Below, piece by piece: positions 1 to 7,714 of a stretch of 49,476 nt of DNA. Origin of the DNA: Candidatus Halobonum tyrrellensis G22 (GTDB taxonomy: Archaea; Halobacteriota; Halobacteria; Halobacteriales; Haloferacaceae); the NCBI RefSeq assembly GCF_000495475.1, contig NZ_ASGZ01000007.1:1-49476 (forward strand), written 5' to 3'. Below the pieces are notes generated by a model. It ran no database searches. It had not been told where the DNA came from and saw only the letters and a list, made by a program, of their open reading frames with translations. Position 1 is the first letter of the stretch. Each line of letters opens with the position of its first letter. The translations under genes were made by a program, and so were the position numbers.

Positions 1-1097
1 CCCGCGGCGTCGCCGAGTTGCACGGTTCCGTCGAGCGTCGTGACCGCGTACGCCGCGCCCGCCCGGTCGCCGGCGGCGCCGTTGCGCGGCGCGCCCACGA
101 CCACCGCGGGGTCGCCCTCGCCGGTCGCGTCGGCCGCGACGTTCACCGACCAGCCCGCCTCGTCGCCGTCGCTCTCGCCGACGAACGTCGCGTCGGCGTC
201 GGCGAGCGAGGAGGCGCTGCCCACCCGGTCGCCGTCGACCAGGTAGGCGCGGCCGGTGCCGTTGCGGGGCGACCCGACGACCACGTCGGCGGCGTCGCCG
301 CCCGTCACGTCGGCGGCGGCGACCGACCACCCGGTCAGCGACCCGGCGTACGTACCGGCGAGTTTCGCGTCGGCGTCGGTGACCGGCATCGTCCCGGCGA
401 GGTCGGCGCCGCCGTCGAAGACGTAGACGGCCCCGGCGTTGTTCGCGCCCTCGTCGTCGTGGGGCGCGCCGACGAGCAGGTCGTCGACCCCGTCGCCGTC
501 GACGTCGGCGGCGTCGACGTCGTTGCCGACCCAGTGGCCCCACGACTGGCCGTCGACCCGCACGTCCGCGTCGGCGGCCGTGAGGTCGCCGGCGTCGACG
601 GGGCCGTAGAAGACGAAGACGCTCCCCGAGCGCGGAGCGGTGGCGTTACGGAACGGCGCGCCGACGACCACGTCGTCCGTCCCGTCGCCGTTCAGGTCGC
701 CGACGGCGGTGCCGAAGCCCATCTCGTCGTTCCCCTCGCCGGTGACCGTCACCGCGGCGGTCGAGAGGCTCCGGGTCCCGTCGAGCGGTTCGCCCGCGGG
801 CAGCGACGCCGCCTCCGGCGTAGCCGTCGGCGAGCCGTCGTCGGGCGGCGACGCCGCCGTCTCGTCACTCCCGTCGGCGGTGCCGCCGTCCGCGTCGTCG
901 CTCGGGTCGGCGGTCGTCGCCCCGTCGGGGGTGCCGTCGACCGTCGGTTCGACCGCCGGTTCGGTACCGTCTCCGCCGGAGTCGCCGAGGAGGACCAATC
1001 CACCGCCGATGACCGCGACGGCGACGACGACGACGGCGCCCACCGCGAGCGCCCACGTCCGCCCGTCGTCGCCGAACGCGTCGTCCAATCCGGACAT
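1..1097 (-). CDS. Membrane-anchored FG-GAP (integrin-alpha-like) repeat protein, 3' end beyond the window
   Basis: Reading from the ATG at 1097 gives at least 365 codons without a stop, so the C-terminus lies beyond the left edge. The protein has a short cytoplasmic start, one hydrophobic segment (about residues 16-38), a Thr/Asp/Pro-rich stalk to about residue 105, then at least four repeats of the form GDLNGDGTDDVVVGAP. The D-x-N/D-x-D-G-x-x-D cores are the calcium-binding loops of FG-GAP beta-propeller blades, as in integrin alpha subunits. It is probably an extracellular binding or adhesion protein tethered by its N-terminus, but the ligand cannot be read. A TATA-like box lies 24-33 nt upstream of the ATG. 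The plus-strand frame over the same bases is Arg/Val-rich noise. Family assignment is firm, function is inferred. Confidence 0.9.
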   Translation of the reverse strand, partial: MSGLDDAFGDDGRTWALAVGAVVVVAVAVIGGGLVLLGDSGGDGTEPAVEPTVDGTPDGATTADPSDDADGGTADGSDETAASPPDDGSPTATPEAASLPAGEPLDGTRSLSTAAVTVTGEGNDEMGFGTAVGDLNGDGTDDVVVGAPFRNATAPRSGSVFVFYGPVDAGDLTAADADVRVDGQSWGHWVGNDVDAADVDGDGVDDLLVGAPHDDEGANNAGAVYVFDGGADLAGTMPVTDADAKLAGTYAGSLTGWSVAAADVTGGDAADVVVGSPRNGTGRAYLVDGDRVGSASSLADADATFVGESDGDEAGWSVNVAADATGEGDPAVVVGAPRNGAAGDRAGAAYAVTTLDGTVQLGDAA

Positions 1098-1120
1098 GTA
1101 ACTGGTACTCTACGGGGAAC

Positions 1121-1130
1121 CCTTTAGTTC
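1121..1130 (-). promoter_or_regulatory. TATA-like box of the FG-GAP gene
   Basis: Minus-strand GAACTAAAGG lies 24-33 nt upstream of the ATG at 1097, the spacing expected for a leaderless haloarchaeal transcript. Confidence 0.5.
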
Positions 1131-1244
1131 GGACTGTTCCGGTCGCCCGCGAGCCGCGATGGGTCAATCGGAGTCGGGCGTGAAGCGTACCGGCTCGGTT
1201 CCGACTCCAGCGGGTTCTTGTCGCTCGGGGGCGTTCGGCGAGGC

Positions 1245-1994
1245 GTGCAGGTGGCCATCATCACCGTCGGGGACGAGATACTGGCGGGCGACACGGAGAA
1301 CACCAACGCCTCGTGGCTCGGCCGTCAGGTGACCGAGCGGGGCGCGACGGTCGCGCGCGTGCTCGTCGTCCCGGACGACACCGCGGTGATCGCCGACTAC
1401 GTCCGGCGGTGGGTCGACGAGTTCGACGCCGTGGTCGTCACCGGGGGACTCGGCGGCACCCACGACGACGTGACGATGCGGGCCGTCGCGGACGCGTTCG
1501 ACCGCGGACTGGTCGTCGACCCGGACGTCCTCGACGAGGTGACGGCGACCGCGAACGCGTTCGCCGAGCGGAACCCCGACCTCACCGACGCGTACGACCT
1601 CGACCTCGACCTCGAAGCGTGGGCGGAGATACCCGAGGGCGCGCGGCCGCTCGACAACGCCGCCGGACTCGCGCCGGGGTGCGTGCTCGACGGCGTCTAC
1701 GTCCTCCCGGGCGTCCCCGAGGAGATGCGCGCGACGTTCGAACCGGTCGCCGACGAGTTCGGCGGCGACGCCGTCTCGGAGACGCTGTACACCCCGATGC
1801 CCGAGGGCGCGCTCTCGGGGACGCTCGCCGACCTCCCCGAGCGATTCGACGTGGCCCTCGGGAGCTACCCCGCCCCGACCGGGACGCCCGGCCGCGTGAA
1901 GGTCACCGGCAGCGACCCCGACGACGTGGCCGCGGCGGTCACGTGGCTCAGCGAGCGACTGGAGACGGTCGAGGAACCGGGCGAGCGGGCGTAG
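1245..1994 (+). CDS. CinA/MoaB-type molybdopterin-binding domain protein
   Basis: This 249-residue protein is the COG1058-type domain shared by the CinA N-terminus and MoaB/MogA. It opens with VAIITVGDEIL and carries the loops ENTNASWLG, VVTGGLGGTHDD and LPGVPEEM that mark the family's substrate-binding fold. The C-terminal NMN-deamidase domain of full CinA is absent. I chose the GTG at 1245 because the next residues form the first strand of the domain; an in-frame TTG at 1218 would add nine unrelated residues. Bacterial CinA acts in pyridine-nucleotide recycling, but for the archaeal single-domain form the substrate is uncertain. It is divergent from the FG-GAP gene with 147 bp between them. 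The fold is secure, the reaction is not. Confidence 0.85.
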   Translation: MQVAIITVGDEILAGDTENTNASWLGRQVTERGATVARVLVVPDDTAVIADYVRRWVDEFDAVVVTGGLGGTHDDVTMRAVADAFDRGLVVDPDVLDEVTATANAFAERNPDLTDAYDLDLDLEAWAEIPEGARPLDNAAGLAPGCVLDGVYVLPGVPEEMRATFEPVADEFGGDAVSETLYTPMPEGALSGTLADLPERFDVALGSYPAPTGTPGRVKVTGSDPDDVAAAVTWLSERLETVEEPGERA

Positions 1995-2075
1995 CCGCCG
2001 GTCCCGCGCGGCGTAACTATCGCGAACGATATCGGGCTGCAAACGGTTAACCCGGTTCCGTCCGTTCTCTCGCAC

Positions 2076-4112
2076 ATGTGGACCAGCCGAGCCAGCGGCG
2101 GCGCGGATTCACGTGCGCAGTCCGAGGTGATCGGCGTGGTCCTGCTGTTGGGACTCACGGCGGTCAGCCTCTCGGCCGTCGTGGTCGTCGGCGGGGAGGC
2201 GATCGACGCGACCCAGGATAGGGTGACGTTCGACGGCACCGAACTCGCCATGACGGAACTCGACTCGCGAGTCGCGCTGGTCGGTCTCGGGCAGGCGGAG
2301 TCGCGCCGGGTGTCGCTACCCGCCTCCCAGCGCGGCACCACCACCGTCGACGAGGACGCGGGCGAACTCCGCTTTACGGTCACGAACCGGTCGACCGGCG
2401 ACACCGTACTCGACCGGACGGTCACCCTCGGGACGGTCCGCTACGAGCAGGACGGGCGGTCGCTCGCCTACCAGGGCGGCGGCGTGTGGCGGGTGTCCGA
2501 CGGCGGCGCCGCGCGGATGGTGTCGCCCCCCGAGTTCCACTACCGGGCGGGCGGCGGCGGCCAACCCACGCTGACGCTGCCGGTCGTCACGGTGTCGGGC
2601 GACGCGACCGGCGACTCGTTCGTCGTCACCGCCAACGGGAGCGACCCGCTCTTCCCCCGGAGCGACGACCCCGCGCTGGGTAACCCGCTCGAATCCGGGC
2701 GCGTCGAGGTCACGGTCCGGAGCGACTACTACCGGGCGTGGGGGTCGTACCTCGAAACCCGGACCAGCGGGACCGTGACCTACGACCACGACGCGCGGAG
2801 CGTGACGCTGACGCTGGTCTCGCCGACCGAACCCCGGCGTCTCGACGACGCCATCGCCTCGGAGAGTCTGAACGTGGTGCTCGGCGGCGGCGCGACCGTC
2901 GACAGCTACAACTCCTCGGAGGCGCCGTACGCCGGCGACGACGGCACCTGTCCGGCCGGGACCGACGCGACCGTCTACGTCAAGGAGGACCTCGAAGTCA
3001 GCGGCGGGTCGGTCGTCTGCGGCGACATGTACGTCGACGGCGACCTCGCGGTCGGCGGCGGCATCACGGTCCGGGGCGACCTCGTGGTCAACGGCGACCT
3101 GAGCTTCGGCGGCGGCTCCGGCACGGTCGACGCCGACGCCATCGTCGTCGACGGCGGGCTGGATCTGGGCGGCGGCGTCACGCTCGCGAGCGACACGGTG
3201 GTCGTCCGCGACAGCGTCTCCGAGGACGGCGGCGTCACCGTCACGTCGAACGTGAACGTCGCGGTCGGCGGGGAGTACCTCTCGGGGTCCGGCGACTTCG
3301 AGGGTACCGCCCGCGTCCGCGGCGACTTCGTCCCCGCGGACGGCCAGTACGTCGGGGGGACGGTCAGGACCGCCGGCGAGTACGCCGACGACGGGGTGTG
3401 GCCCGACGACGACGACGCGACGATCGTCGAGGGCGCCGTCCCGCCCGACCTGAGCCGACTCGACCGCGCGCGGACCATCGGCGAACCCAACTTCGAGCCG
3501 ATCGACAACCGGATCGCGAGCACGCTCGACGACGTGGAGAACGACAGCGACGCGGACGACCACCTCGACGACATCGAGTCGGGGAGTTGCTGGGGGGAGA
3601 CCTGCACGCTGTCGGCGGGCCGCTACTACCTCGACCGGGTGGACGTCGGCGGGAACGTCGTGGTGAACACCACCGACGGCCCGGTCACGCTCGCGGTCCG
3701 GAACGACTTCGACGTCGGCAGCGACGGGATCGAAGTGGTCGGGGACAACCCCGTCGAGGTGTACGTCGGCGGCGACGTGCGCGTCGGCGGCGGCGGCGAC
3801 CTCGTCACCGCGTCCGGCCGGGGCGACCAGGTGCGGATCTACGGCGGTTCGGGGTCGACCTACTCGGTCGGGAGCGGGTCGCGGGTGTACGGCGTCCTCT
3901 ACGCGCCGGGCAACGAGGAGATAACGCTGGGCAGCGGCGCGGAGTTGTACGGCGCGGTGGTGGGGACGGTGAGCAGGGTGTCGGGCGACGCCGCCATCCA
4001 CTACGACTACGCGCTCGCCGACCAGCCCGCGATCGACGGCGACTCCGACCAGCACCCCCACCTCACCTACGTCCACGTCAGCGTCAACCGCGTCGAGATC
4101 GACGACGACTGA
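2076..4112 (+). CDS. Pilin-like surface protein with bactofilin-like beta-helix and DUF7305-like C-terminus
   Basis: A 678-residue protein. The N-terminus SRAQSEVIGVVLLLGLT is a pilin-type signal: short polar leader, then a hydrophobic helix. Residues 40-260 form a beta-rich region like the haloarchaeal DUF7289 pilin-like proteins. From about residue 300 there is a long run of short strands rich in GGG, VDGDL and VRGDLVVNGDL, the pattern of polymer-forming (bactofilin-like) right-handed beta-helices. The last ~110 residues (YGVLYAPGN, LYGAVVG, SGDAAIHYDYAL) match what I recall of the DUF7305 end found on bacterial PilX/Tad-associated proteins. It ends 12 bp from the convergent end of the pilin-like operon, which suggests a large tip or adhesin subunit of that machine. 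That role is inference from position and architecture. Confidence 0.82.
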   Translation: MWTSRASGGADSRAQSEVIGVVLLLGLTAVSLSAVVVVGGEAIDATQDRVTFDGTELAMTELDSRVALVGLGQAESRRVSLPASQRGTTTVDEDAGELRFTVTNRSTGDTVLDRTVTLGTVRYEQDGRSLAYQGGGVWRVSDGGAARMVSPPEFHYRAGGGGQPTLTLPVVTVSGDATGDSFVVTANGSDPLFPRSDDPALGNPLESGRVEVTVRSDYYRAWGSYLETRTSGTVTYDHDARSVTLTLVSPTEPRRLDDAIASESLNVVLGGGATVDSYNSSEAPYAGDDGTCPAGTDATVYVKEDLEVSGGSVVCGDMYVDGDLAVGGGITVRGDLVVNGDLSFGGGSGTVDADAIVVDGGLDLGGGVTLASDTVVVRDSVSEDGGVTVTSNVNVAVGGEYLSGSGDFEGTARVRGDFVPADGQYVGGTVRTAGEYADDGVWPDDDDATIVEGAVPPDLSRLDRARTIGEPNFEPIDNRIASTLDDVENDSDADDHLDDIESGSCWGETCTLSAGRYYLDRVDVGGNVVVNTTDGPVTLAVRNDFDVGSDGIEVVGDNPVEVYVGGDVRVGGGGDLVTASGRGDQVRIYGGSGSTYSVGSGSRVYGVLYAPGNEEITLGSGAELYGAVVGTVSRVSGDAAIHYDYALADQPAIDGDSDQHPHLTYVHVSVNRVEIDDD

Positions 4113-4124
4113 CGACGACAGGGG

Positions 4125-4889
4125 TCACTCCTCGTAGGCGACGGTCACGCGTGTCTCGGTCACGACCACCACCTCGGTCTGGTAGCTACACCGCACGGTC
4201 GCGTTCGCGACCGAACACGTCGTCGGCGTCAGGTCGTCGAGCGTCCGCTTCCACGCGCCGACCCGCCGGGGGTCGGTCTCGACTTCGATGGTGACGGTCG
4301 AGAGACTCCGGTTGACCGCGGCGTCGCGACTGACGCGGTCGGCCCGGACGAGCACGACGCCCGACCCGCCGCGCTGTGGGCCGGTGCCGGTCACCTCGAC
4401 CAGCGGGACGACCGTGCGCTCGCGGGTCGCGACGACCGGCGGCGCGCGGACGGTCGCGCTCCCGCCCCGCTCGGTCCGGAACACCGCACCTCCCTCGTAG
4501 ACGAGTTGGGCGTCGTCCGTGGTGTACGTGAGCGCGGTCGTCGACACCTGTCCCGTCCCCCGCCCCACCACCTTGCCGTCGGCCTTCACCGTGATCATCG
4601 TCCCCTCGTCGAAGCCGAGGCGGGCGTCCGCGAGTCGGATCTCGGTCGCGCGGCCCGGCGCGTCGCCGACCGCGATGTCGTCGAGGTTCTCCGCGAGCAC
4701 GTCGAACGCGCGTTCGGCGTTCGACACCTGCTCGACCGACCGCGCGTCCTGAAGCCCCGACACGCCGAACACCACCACCGTCCCGGTCGTGAGCACGATC
4801 AACGAGAAGACGAACACGAAGCCGAGCACGTCGCTGACCCCGCGGTCGCGCTCGCGACGGTCGTCGGCAGCGGGCGGTTTCACACGCAT
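4125..4889 (-). CDS. Pilin-like protein, DUF7289-type; last gene of the pil operon
   Basis: A 254-residue protein. After a charged leader, RGVSDVLGFVFVFSLIVLT starts a hydrophobic helix of about 22 residues, the pilin/archaellin-like N-terminal pattern. A beta-rich extracellular region follows, with a YEGGAVFRTERGG segment echoed as YQGGGVWRVSDGG in the large convergent protein at 2076-4112; this supports shared ancestry of the two. A single pair of cysteines near residues 225-232 could form a disulfide. Its ATG directly abuts the stop of the upstream gene, so it is translated in the same operon as the PilB/PilC-like pair. It probably becomes a minor pilin or pseudopilin in the membrane. Processing by the archaeal prepilin peptidase is expected but not shown by the sequence. 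Confidence 0.8.
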   Translation of the reverse strand: MRVKPPAADDRRERDRGVSDVLGFVFVFSLIVLTTGTVVVFGVSGLQDARSVEQVSNAERAFDVLAENLDDIAVGDAPGRATEIRLADARLGFDEGTMITVKADGKVVGRGTGQVSTTALTYTTDDAQLVYEGGAVFRTERGGSATVRAPPVVATRERTVVPLVEVTGTGPQRGGSGVVLVRADRVSRDAAVNRSLSTVTIEVETDPRRVGAWKRTLDDLTPTTCSVANATVRCSYQTEVVVVTETRVTVAYEE

Positions 4890-5432
4890 CTACCCGTCCC
4901 CCCGCTGGAACTCGACCCGGAGCGGCCCGCCGCCGTCGTACCGAACGTGGACGGTCCCGCCGGGGAGGCCCTCGGCGGGCGCGACCCCGACGCGGGTCGA
5001 AAGCGGCACCCGGACCGACACCTCGACCGCCGCCGCGCGGAACACCAGCGCCGTGCGGTTTCTCCCGCCCGCGTCGGGAGCGTCGACGACCGACACCGCG
5101 TACGTCGACCCCGCGACCCGGTTCGGGAGTCGGATCTCGACGTCGACCTCCCCGCCCGACGAGGCGGCGGCGAGGCGGTCGGCGTCGCCGACCGCGCCCG
5201 CGAGGCGTTCGGCGTGGACCCGCAGCCCCTCGGTCGTGGCGGCCGTGCGCTCGCCCTCGAGGTACGACCCGCCGCCGACCAGCAGCCCCGTGATCAGGAT
5301 CGCGGAGATGCCGAGCGTGAGCACGTACCCCAGCGCGGTCGAGGACGCGCGCTCGTCGCCGCAGACGCCACAGCCGCCGCCCACGCCGACGCCGACGACG
5401 CCACTGCCCGCCGACGCCTCGCGCTCACCCAT
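4890..5432 (-). CDS. Small pilin-like membrane protein, DUF7266-type
   Basis: A 180-residue protein. A Gly-rich leader is followed by ASSTALGYVLTLGISAILITGLLVGGG, shortened here as TALGYVLTLGISAILITG, a single N-terminal membrane helix after which the chain is extracellular and beta-rich. It has an arginine-containing C-terminal strand pattern (GGPLRVEFQRG) like the other genes of the cluster. I use the ATG at 5432, which overlaps the upstream stop by 8 nt; a GTG at 5441 would add three residues. Conserved haloarchaeal families of this kind sit next to pilB/pilC, so a minor-pilin-like role is likely. The DUF number is from memory of the neighbourhood order. Confidence 0.78.
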   Translation of the reverse strand: MGEREASAGSGVVGVGVGGGCGVCGDERASSTALGYVLTLGISAILITGLLVGGGSYLEGERTAATTEGLRVHAERLAGAVGDADRLAAASSGGEVDVEIRLPNRVAGSTYAVSVVDAPDAGGRNRTALVFRAAAVEVSVRVPLSTRVGVAPAEGLPGGTVHVRYDGGGPLRVEFQRGDG

Positions 5433-6420
5433 CGAACTCACCCGGCGCGACCGTGACGTTCGTGGCGTACCACACGTTCCGGTTCCGGTAGTTCACCCGG
5501 AGGTCGGCGGCGTAGACGCCCGCCGAGTAGAACGGCGACGCCGCGGCGTCCTCCCCCGCGAAGTTGCCCGCCTCGACCGGCCCGCCGACCGGGTCGCCAG
5601 CGCCCCTGCGCGCGACGAACCCGTACGTCCCGGTCGCGGCGTGCCCGTTGCGGTAGCCGACGGTGTACGGCTCGCTCGGCGAGAGGAACTCGAGCGCGGG
5701 CGCGTCGGTGCCGTTCACCGTCGCGTCCGCGAACGACACGGCGAGCGCCGTCCCCGGTCGACACGTCGCCGGAGTCGCGGTGCCGCCGGGGGAGAACGTC
5801 TTCACGCACGCGTGGGTGTCGTTGCGGTAGACGGTGACGGTCCAGACGCTCCCGGTGGCGTTCTCGAACCGCACCCCGAGCGCCGCGTCGCGCAGCGCCG
5901 ACCCGTCGGCGACGGTGGCGTCCGAGAGCGCCGAGTCGGGTTCGACGGCCGCCTCGTACGCCCGAACCCGAGCGTCGGTCACGAGCGTCCAGTCGCCCGA
6001 CGCGTTGGCCTCGTCGCCGGCGGGGACGAGCGCCCGCGAGGCGTTCGTCTGGCCGGCGTACGTCCCGGGCGTGGTCGCGGTCACCGTCACGTCGCCGACC
6101 GCGTTCCGGTACGCGAGGTGGCGGTCGGCGACCGCGCGCCACTCGACTACCCGCGCCGCGAGCGCGTCGGCCGCGGTGTCGTTCGTCGACTCCCGGCTCA
6201 CCTCCCGGACCGCGTCGGCGGCCGCCGCGGTCGCCTGTCGGTCGTACGCGAGGGCCGGCCCGGCGTGGGTGCCGTCGTCGCGGGTCGCGACCGCGCCGGC
6301 GTAGATGACGGAGTTGAGCACCACCGCGAGGACGACGAACGTGGTCGCGAGCGCGAGCGCACCCACGACGAACAGTTGCGCGCGGTCCCGCCCTCCCGCC
6401 GCCCGGCTCAGATCCGCCAC
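5425..6420 (-). CDS. Pilin-like membrane protein, DUF7261-type
   Basis: A 331-residue protein. It starts at GTG 6420, overlapping the upstream stop by 13 nt. The leader ends at DRAQLFVVGALALATTFVVL, then a helix continues through about residue 40 (LNSVIYAGAVATRD). The rest is a large outside region rich in Asn-x-Ser/Thr sequons (for example NDT, NAT, NGT), as expected for a glycosylated archaeal surface protein. Two cysteines near residues 208 and 222 may pair. As the largest small-pilin gene of the operon it may be a minor pilin priming or decorating the filament; this is inference. The plus-strand and third-frame readings of this stretch are shadows. Confidence 0.8.
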   Translation of the reverse strand: MADLSRAAGGRDRAQLFVVGALALATTFVVLAVVLNSVIYAGAVATRDDGTHAGPALAYDRQATAAAADAVREVSRESTNDTAADALAARVVEWRAVADRHLAYRNAVGDVTVTATTPGTYAGQTNASRALVPAGDEANASGDWTLVTDARVRAYEAAVEPDSALSDATVADGSALRDAALGVRFENATGSVWTVTVYRNDTHACVKTFSPGGTATPATCRPGTALAVSFADATVNGTDAPALEFLSPSEPYTVGYRNGHAATGTYGFVARRGAGDPVGGPVEAGNFAGEDAAASPFYSAGVYAADLRVNYRNRNVWYATNVTVAPGEFDG

Positions 6421-7028
6421 AGCACCACCTCGATCTCGAACACGCCGTACAGCCCCGAGTCGGGCGCCGCGTCGGGTGCGAAGTACGACCCGCTCGCGTC
6501 ACCGAGTCGGGGGCCGGTCGCGTTCCCCGCGGGGTCGAGCAGGCGGTCGTCGTCGCGGAGCGTGACCAGCCGCGTCGCCACCGTGGCGTGTTCGGTCGGT
6601 TCGCCCATGCTCACGAGCCCGACGCTCGCGTCGCTGGTGTTCCACGACGAGAGGCTGTCGTTCTCGCCGGGCACGACGTAGCGGACGTTGACGTTGTACG
6701 CGACCCCGCGGTCGAGGAACACCTCGTCGAGCGCGGTCCCGAACGCGGTCGGCGGCCCGCCGCCGGTGTAGCCACCGCCGGTCGCGCCGTGGAACCGGCC
6801 GGCGTCGGGGTCCCAGTAGCGCAGCGTGCGCGCGAGGCTGCCGTTGGCCGCCTCGGCCGCGAGCAGGCTCTCGGCCTCGTACGCCTGCTGGTTCTCGATG
6901 TGCTGGTTGGACGTGCTGCCCGTGAGCGGGGTGACGGCCGCGATCTGGAGTGCGAACGCCACCCCCGAGAGCATGACAAGCCCCGCGGCGACCGCCTCCA
7001 GGGTGTGCGCCTGTGCGCGCACGGTCAC
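6408..7028 (-). CDS. Pilin-like membrane protein, DUF7288-type
   Basis: A 206-residue protein starting at GTG 7028 in a GTGA overlap with the upstream stop. The first residues VTVRAQAHTLEAVAAG lead into the helix LVMLSGVAFALQIAAVT, so it follows the same RAQ + hydrophobic pattern as its neighbours. The outside part contains NQQAYEAESLLA, a conserved-looking amphipathic stretch, and several N-glycosylation sequons. It ends with a hydrophobic strand (GVFEIEVVLWRI). A longer open frame reaching 7910 is spurious upstream of this start: it reads antisense-like Arg-rich sequence across the previous gene. Probable minor pilin or pseudopilin of the adjacent assembly system. Confidence 0.8.
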   Translation of the reverse strand: MTVRAQAHTLEAVAAGLVMLSGVAFALQIAAVTPLTGSTSNQHIENQQAYEAESLLAAEAANGSLARTLRYWDPDAGRFHGATGGGYTGGGPPTAFGTALDEVFLDRGVAYNVNVRYVVPGENDSLSSWNTSDASVGLVSMGEPTEHATVATRLVTLRDDDRLLDPAGNATGPRLGDASGSYFAPDAAPDSGLYGVFEIEVVLWRI

Positions 7029-7714
7029 CACACCCTCACGACGAGGCGGACGCTCCGGCCGTCGAGGAAGACGACCCGCCGGGCGGTGGTCGCGTCGGCG
7101 CCCGCGTGCGGGCTGGCCGGCGTCGACAGTCGTACGCTGTCCGGTGTGATCTCCGGGAACGCCGACGTGTCGAGCCGAACCGCGCCGGCGTCGCGCGGGC
7201 GCCCCTCGATCGACACGTCGACCCGGTCGGCCGTCCCGAGCGCCGCCGCGGGCGAGTCGGCCGCCCCGAACGCGCACGCCGCGGGCGGGGCGGTGTCGTT
7301 CCTGAACGTCTCGAAGAACGCGGCGGTACAGACCGGGTCGAGCACCGCGGGGTCGGCGGGGTCGCCGAGCAGCCCGCCCGCGAGTTCGTCCGCCAGCCGG
7401 TCGGCGGTCGGCGACCCCGCCTCGTCGCCGAACGGGACGAACAGCTGTCCGCTGAAGCTCACGGCGAACGCGACCGCGAGCAGGAAGATGCCCGCGCCGA
7501 CCGCGTAGTCGGTCGTGATCTGCGCCCGGGTCGACCGCTCCGCGTGCGACGCTCGCTCCGCGTGCGCCGTCCGCTCGGTCCGCTCGGGTCGGTGCTCGGT
7601 CGTTTCCTGCCGTCCGGGGACGCCGGCATCGCCCGCCGTCTCCCGCCCGCTCGACGCGTCCGCTCCGCCCGGCCCGGTCGGGGCCGCCGACCCGACCCGC
7701 GGTGTGCGGCTCAC
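7025..7714 (-). CDS. Pilin-like membrane protein, DUF7287-type
   Basis: A 229-residue protein starting at GTG 7714, coupled by a 4-nt GTGA overlap to the pilC-like gene before it. The first ~60 residues are a polar, Glu/Arg/Thr-rich leader with HAERASHAERSTRAQ repeats, unusually long for a prepilin signal. Then comes TTDYAVGAGIFLLAVAFAVSF, the single hydrophobic helix. The outside region has two cysteines (about residues 133 and 147) and ends in a basic strand (VRLVVRVW). The long leader is odd; an internal start nearer the helix is possible but no better start codon context is visible. It is the first pilin-like gene after pilC and is likely co-translated with it. Confidence 0.76.
   Translation of the reverse strand: MSRTPRVGSAAPTGPGGADASSGRETAGDAGVPGRQETTEHRPERTERTAHAERASHAERSTRAQITTDYAVGAGIFLLAVAFAVSFSGQLFVPFGDEAGSPTADRLADELAGGLLGDPADPAVLDPVCTAAFFETFRNDTAPPAACAFGAADSPAAALGTADRVDVSIEGRPRDAGAVRLDTSAFPEITPDSVRLSTPASPHAGADATTARRVVFLDGRSVRLVVRVW

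Noticed and set aside
18-1127. A 369-codon plus-strand frame at the left edge
   Set aside because: The minus strand encodes FG-GAP repeats across the same bases with a transmembrane helix and promoter; the plus frame is a shadow.
2316-4076. A 586-codon minus-strand frame opposite the beta-helix protein
   Set aside because: Composition is Val/Arg/Asp/Ala low-complexity without domain; the plus frame starts with a pilin-type helix.
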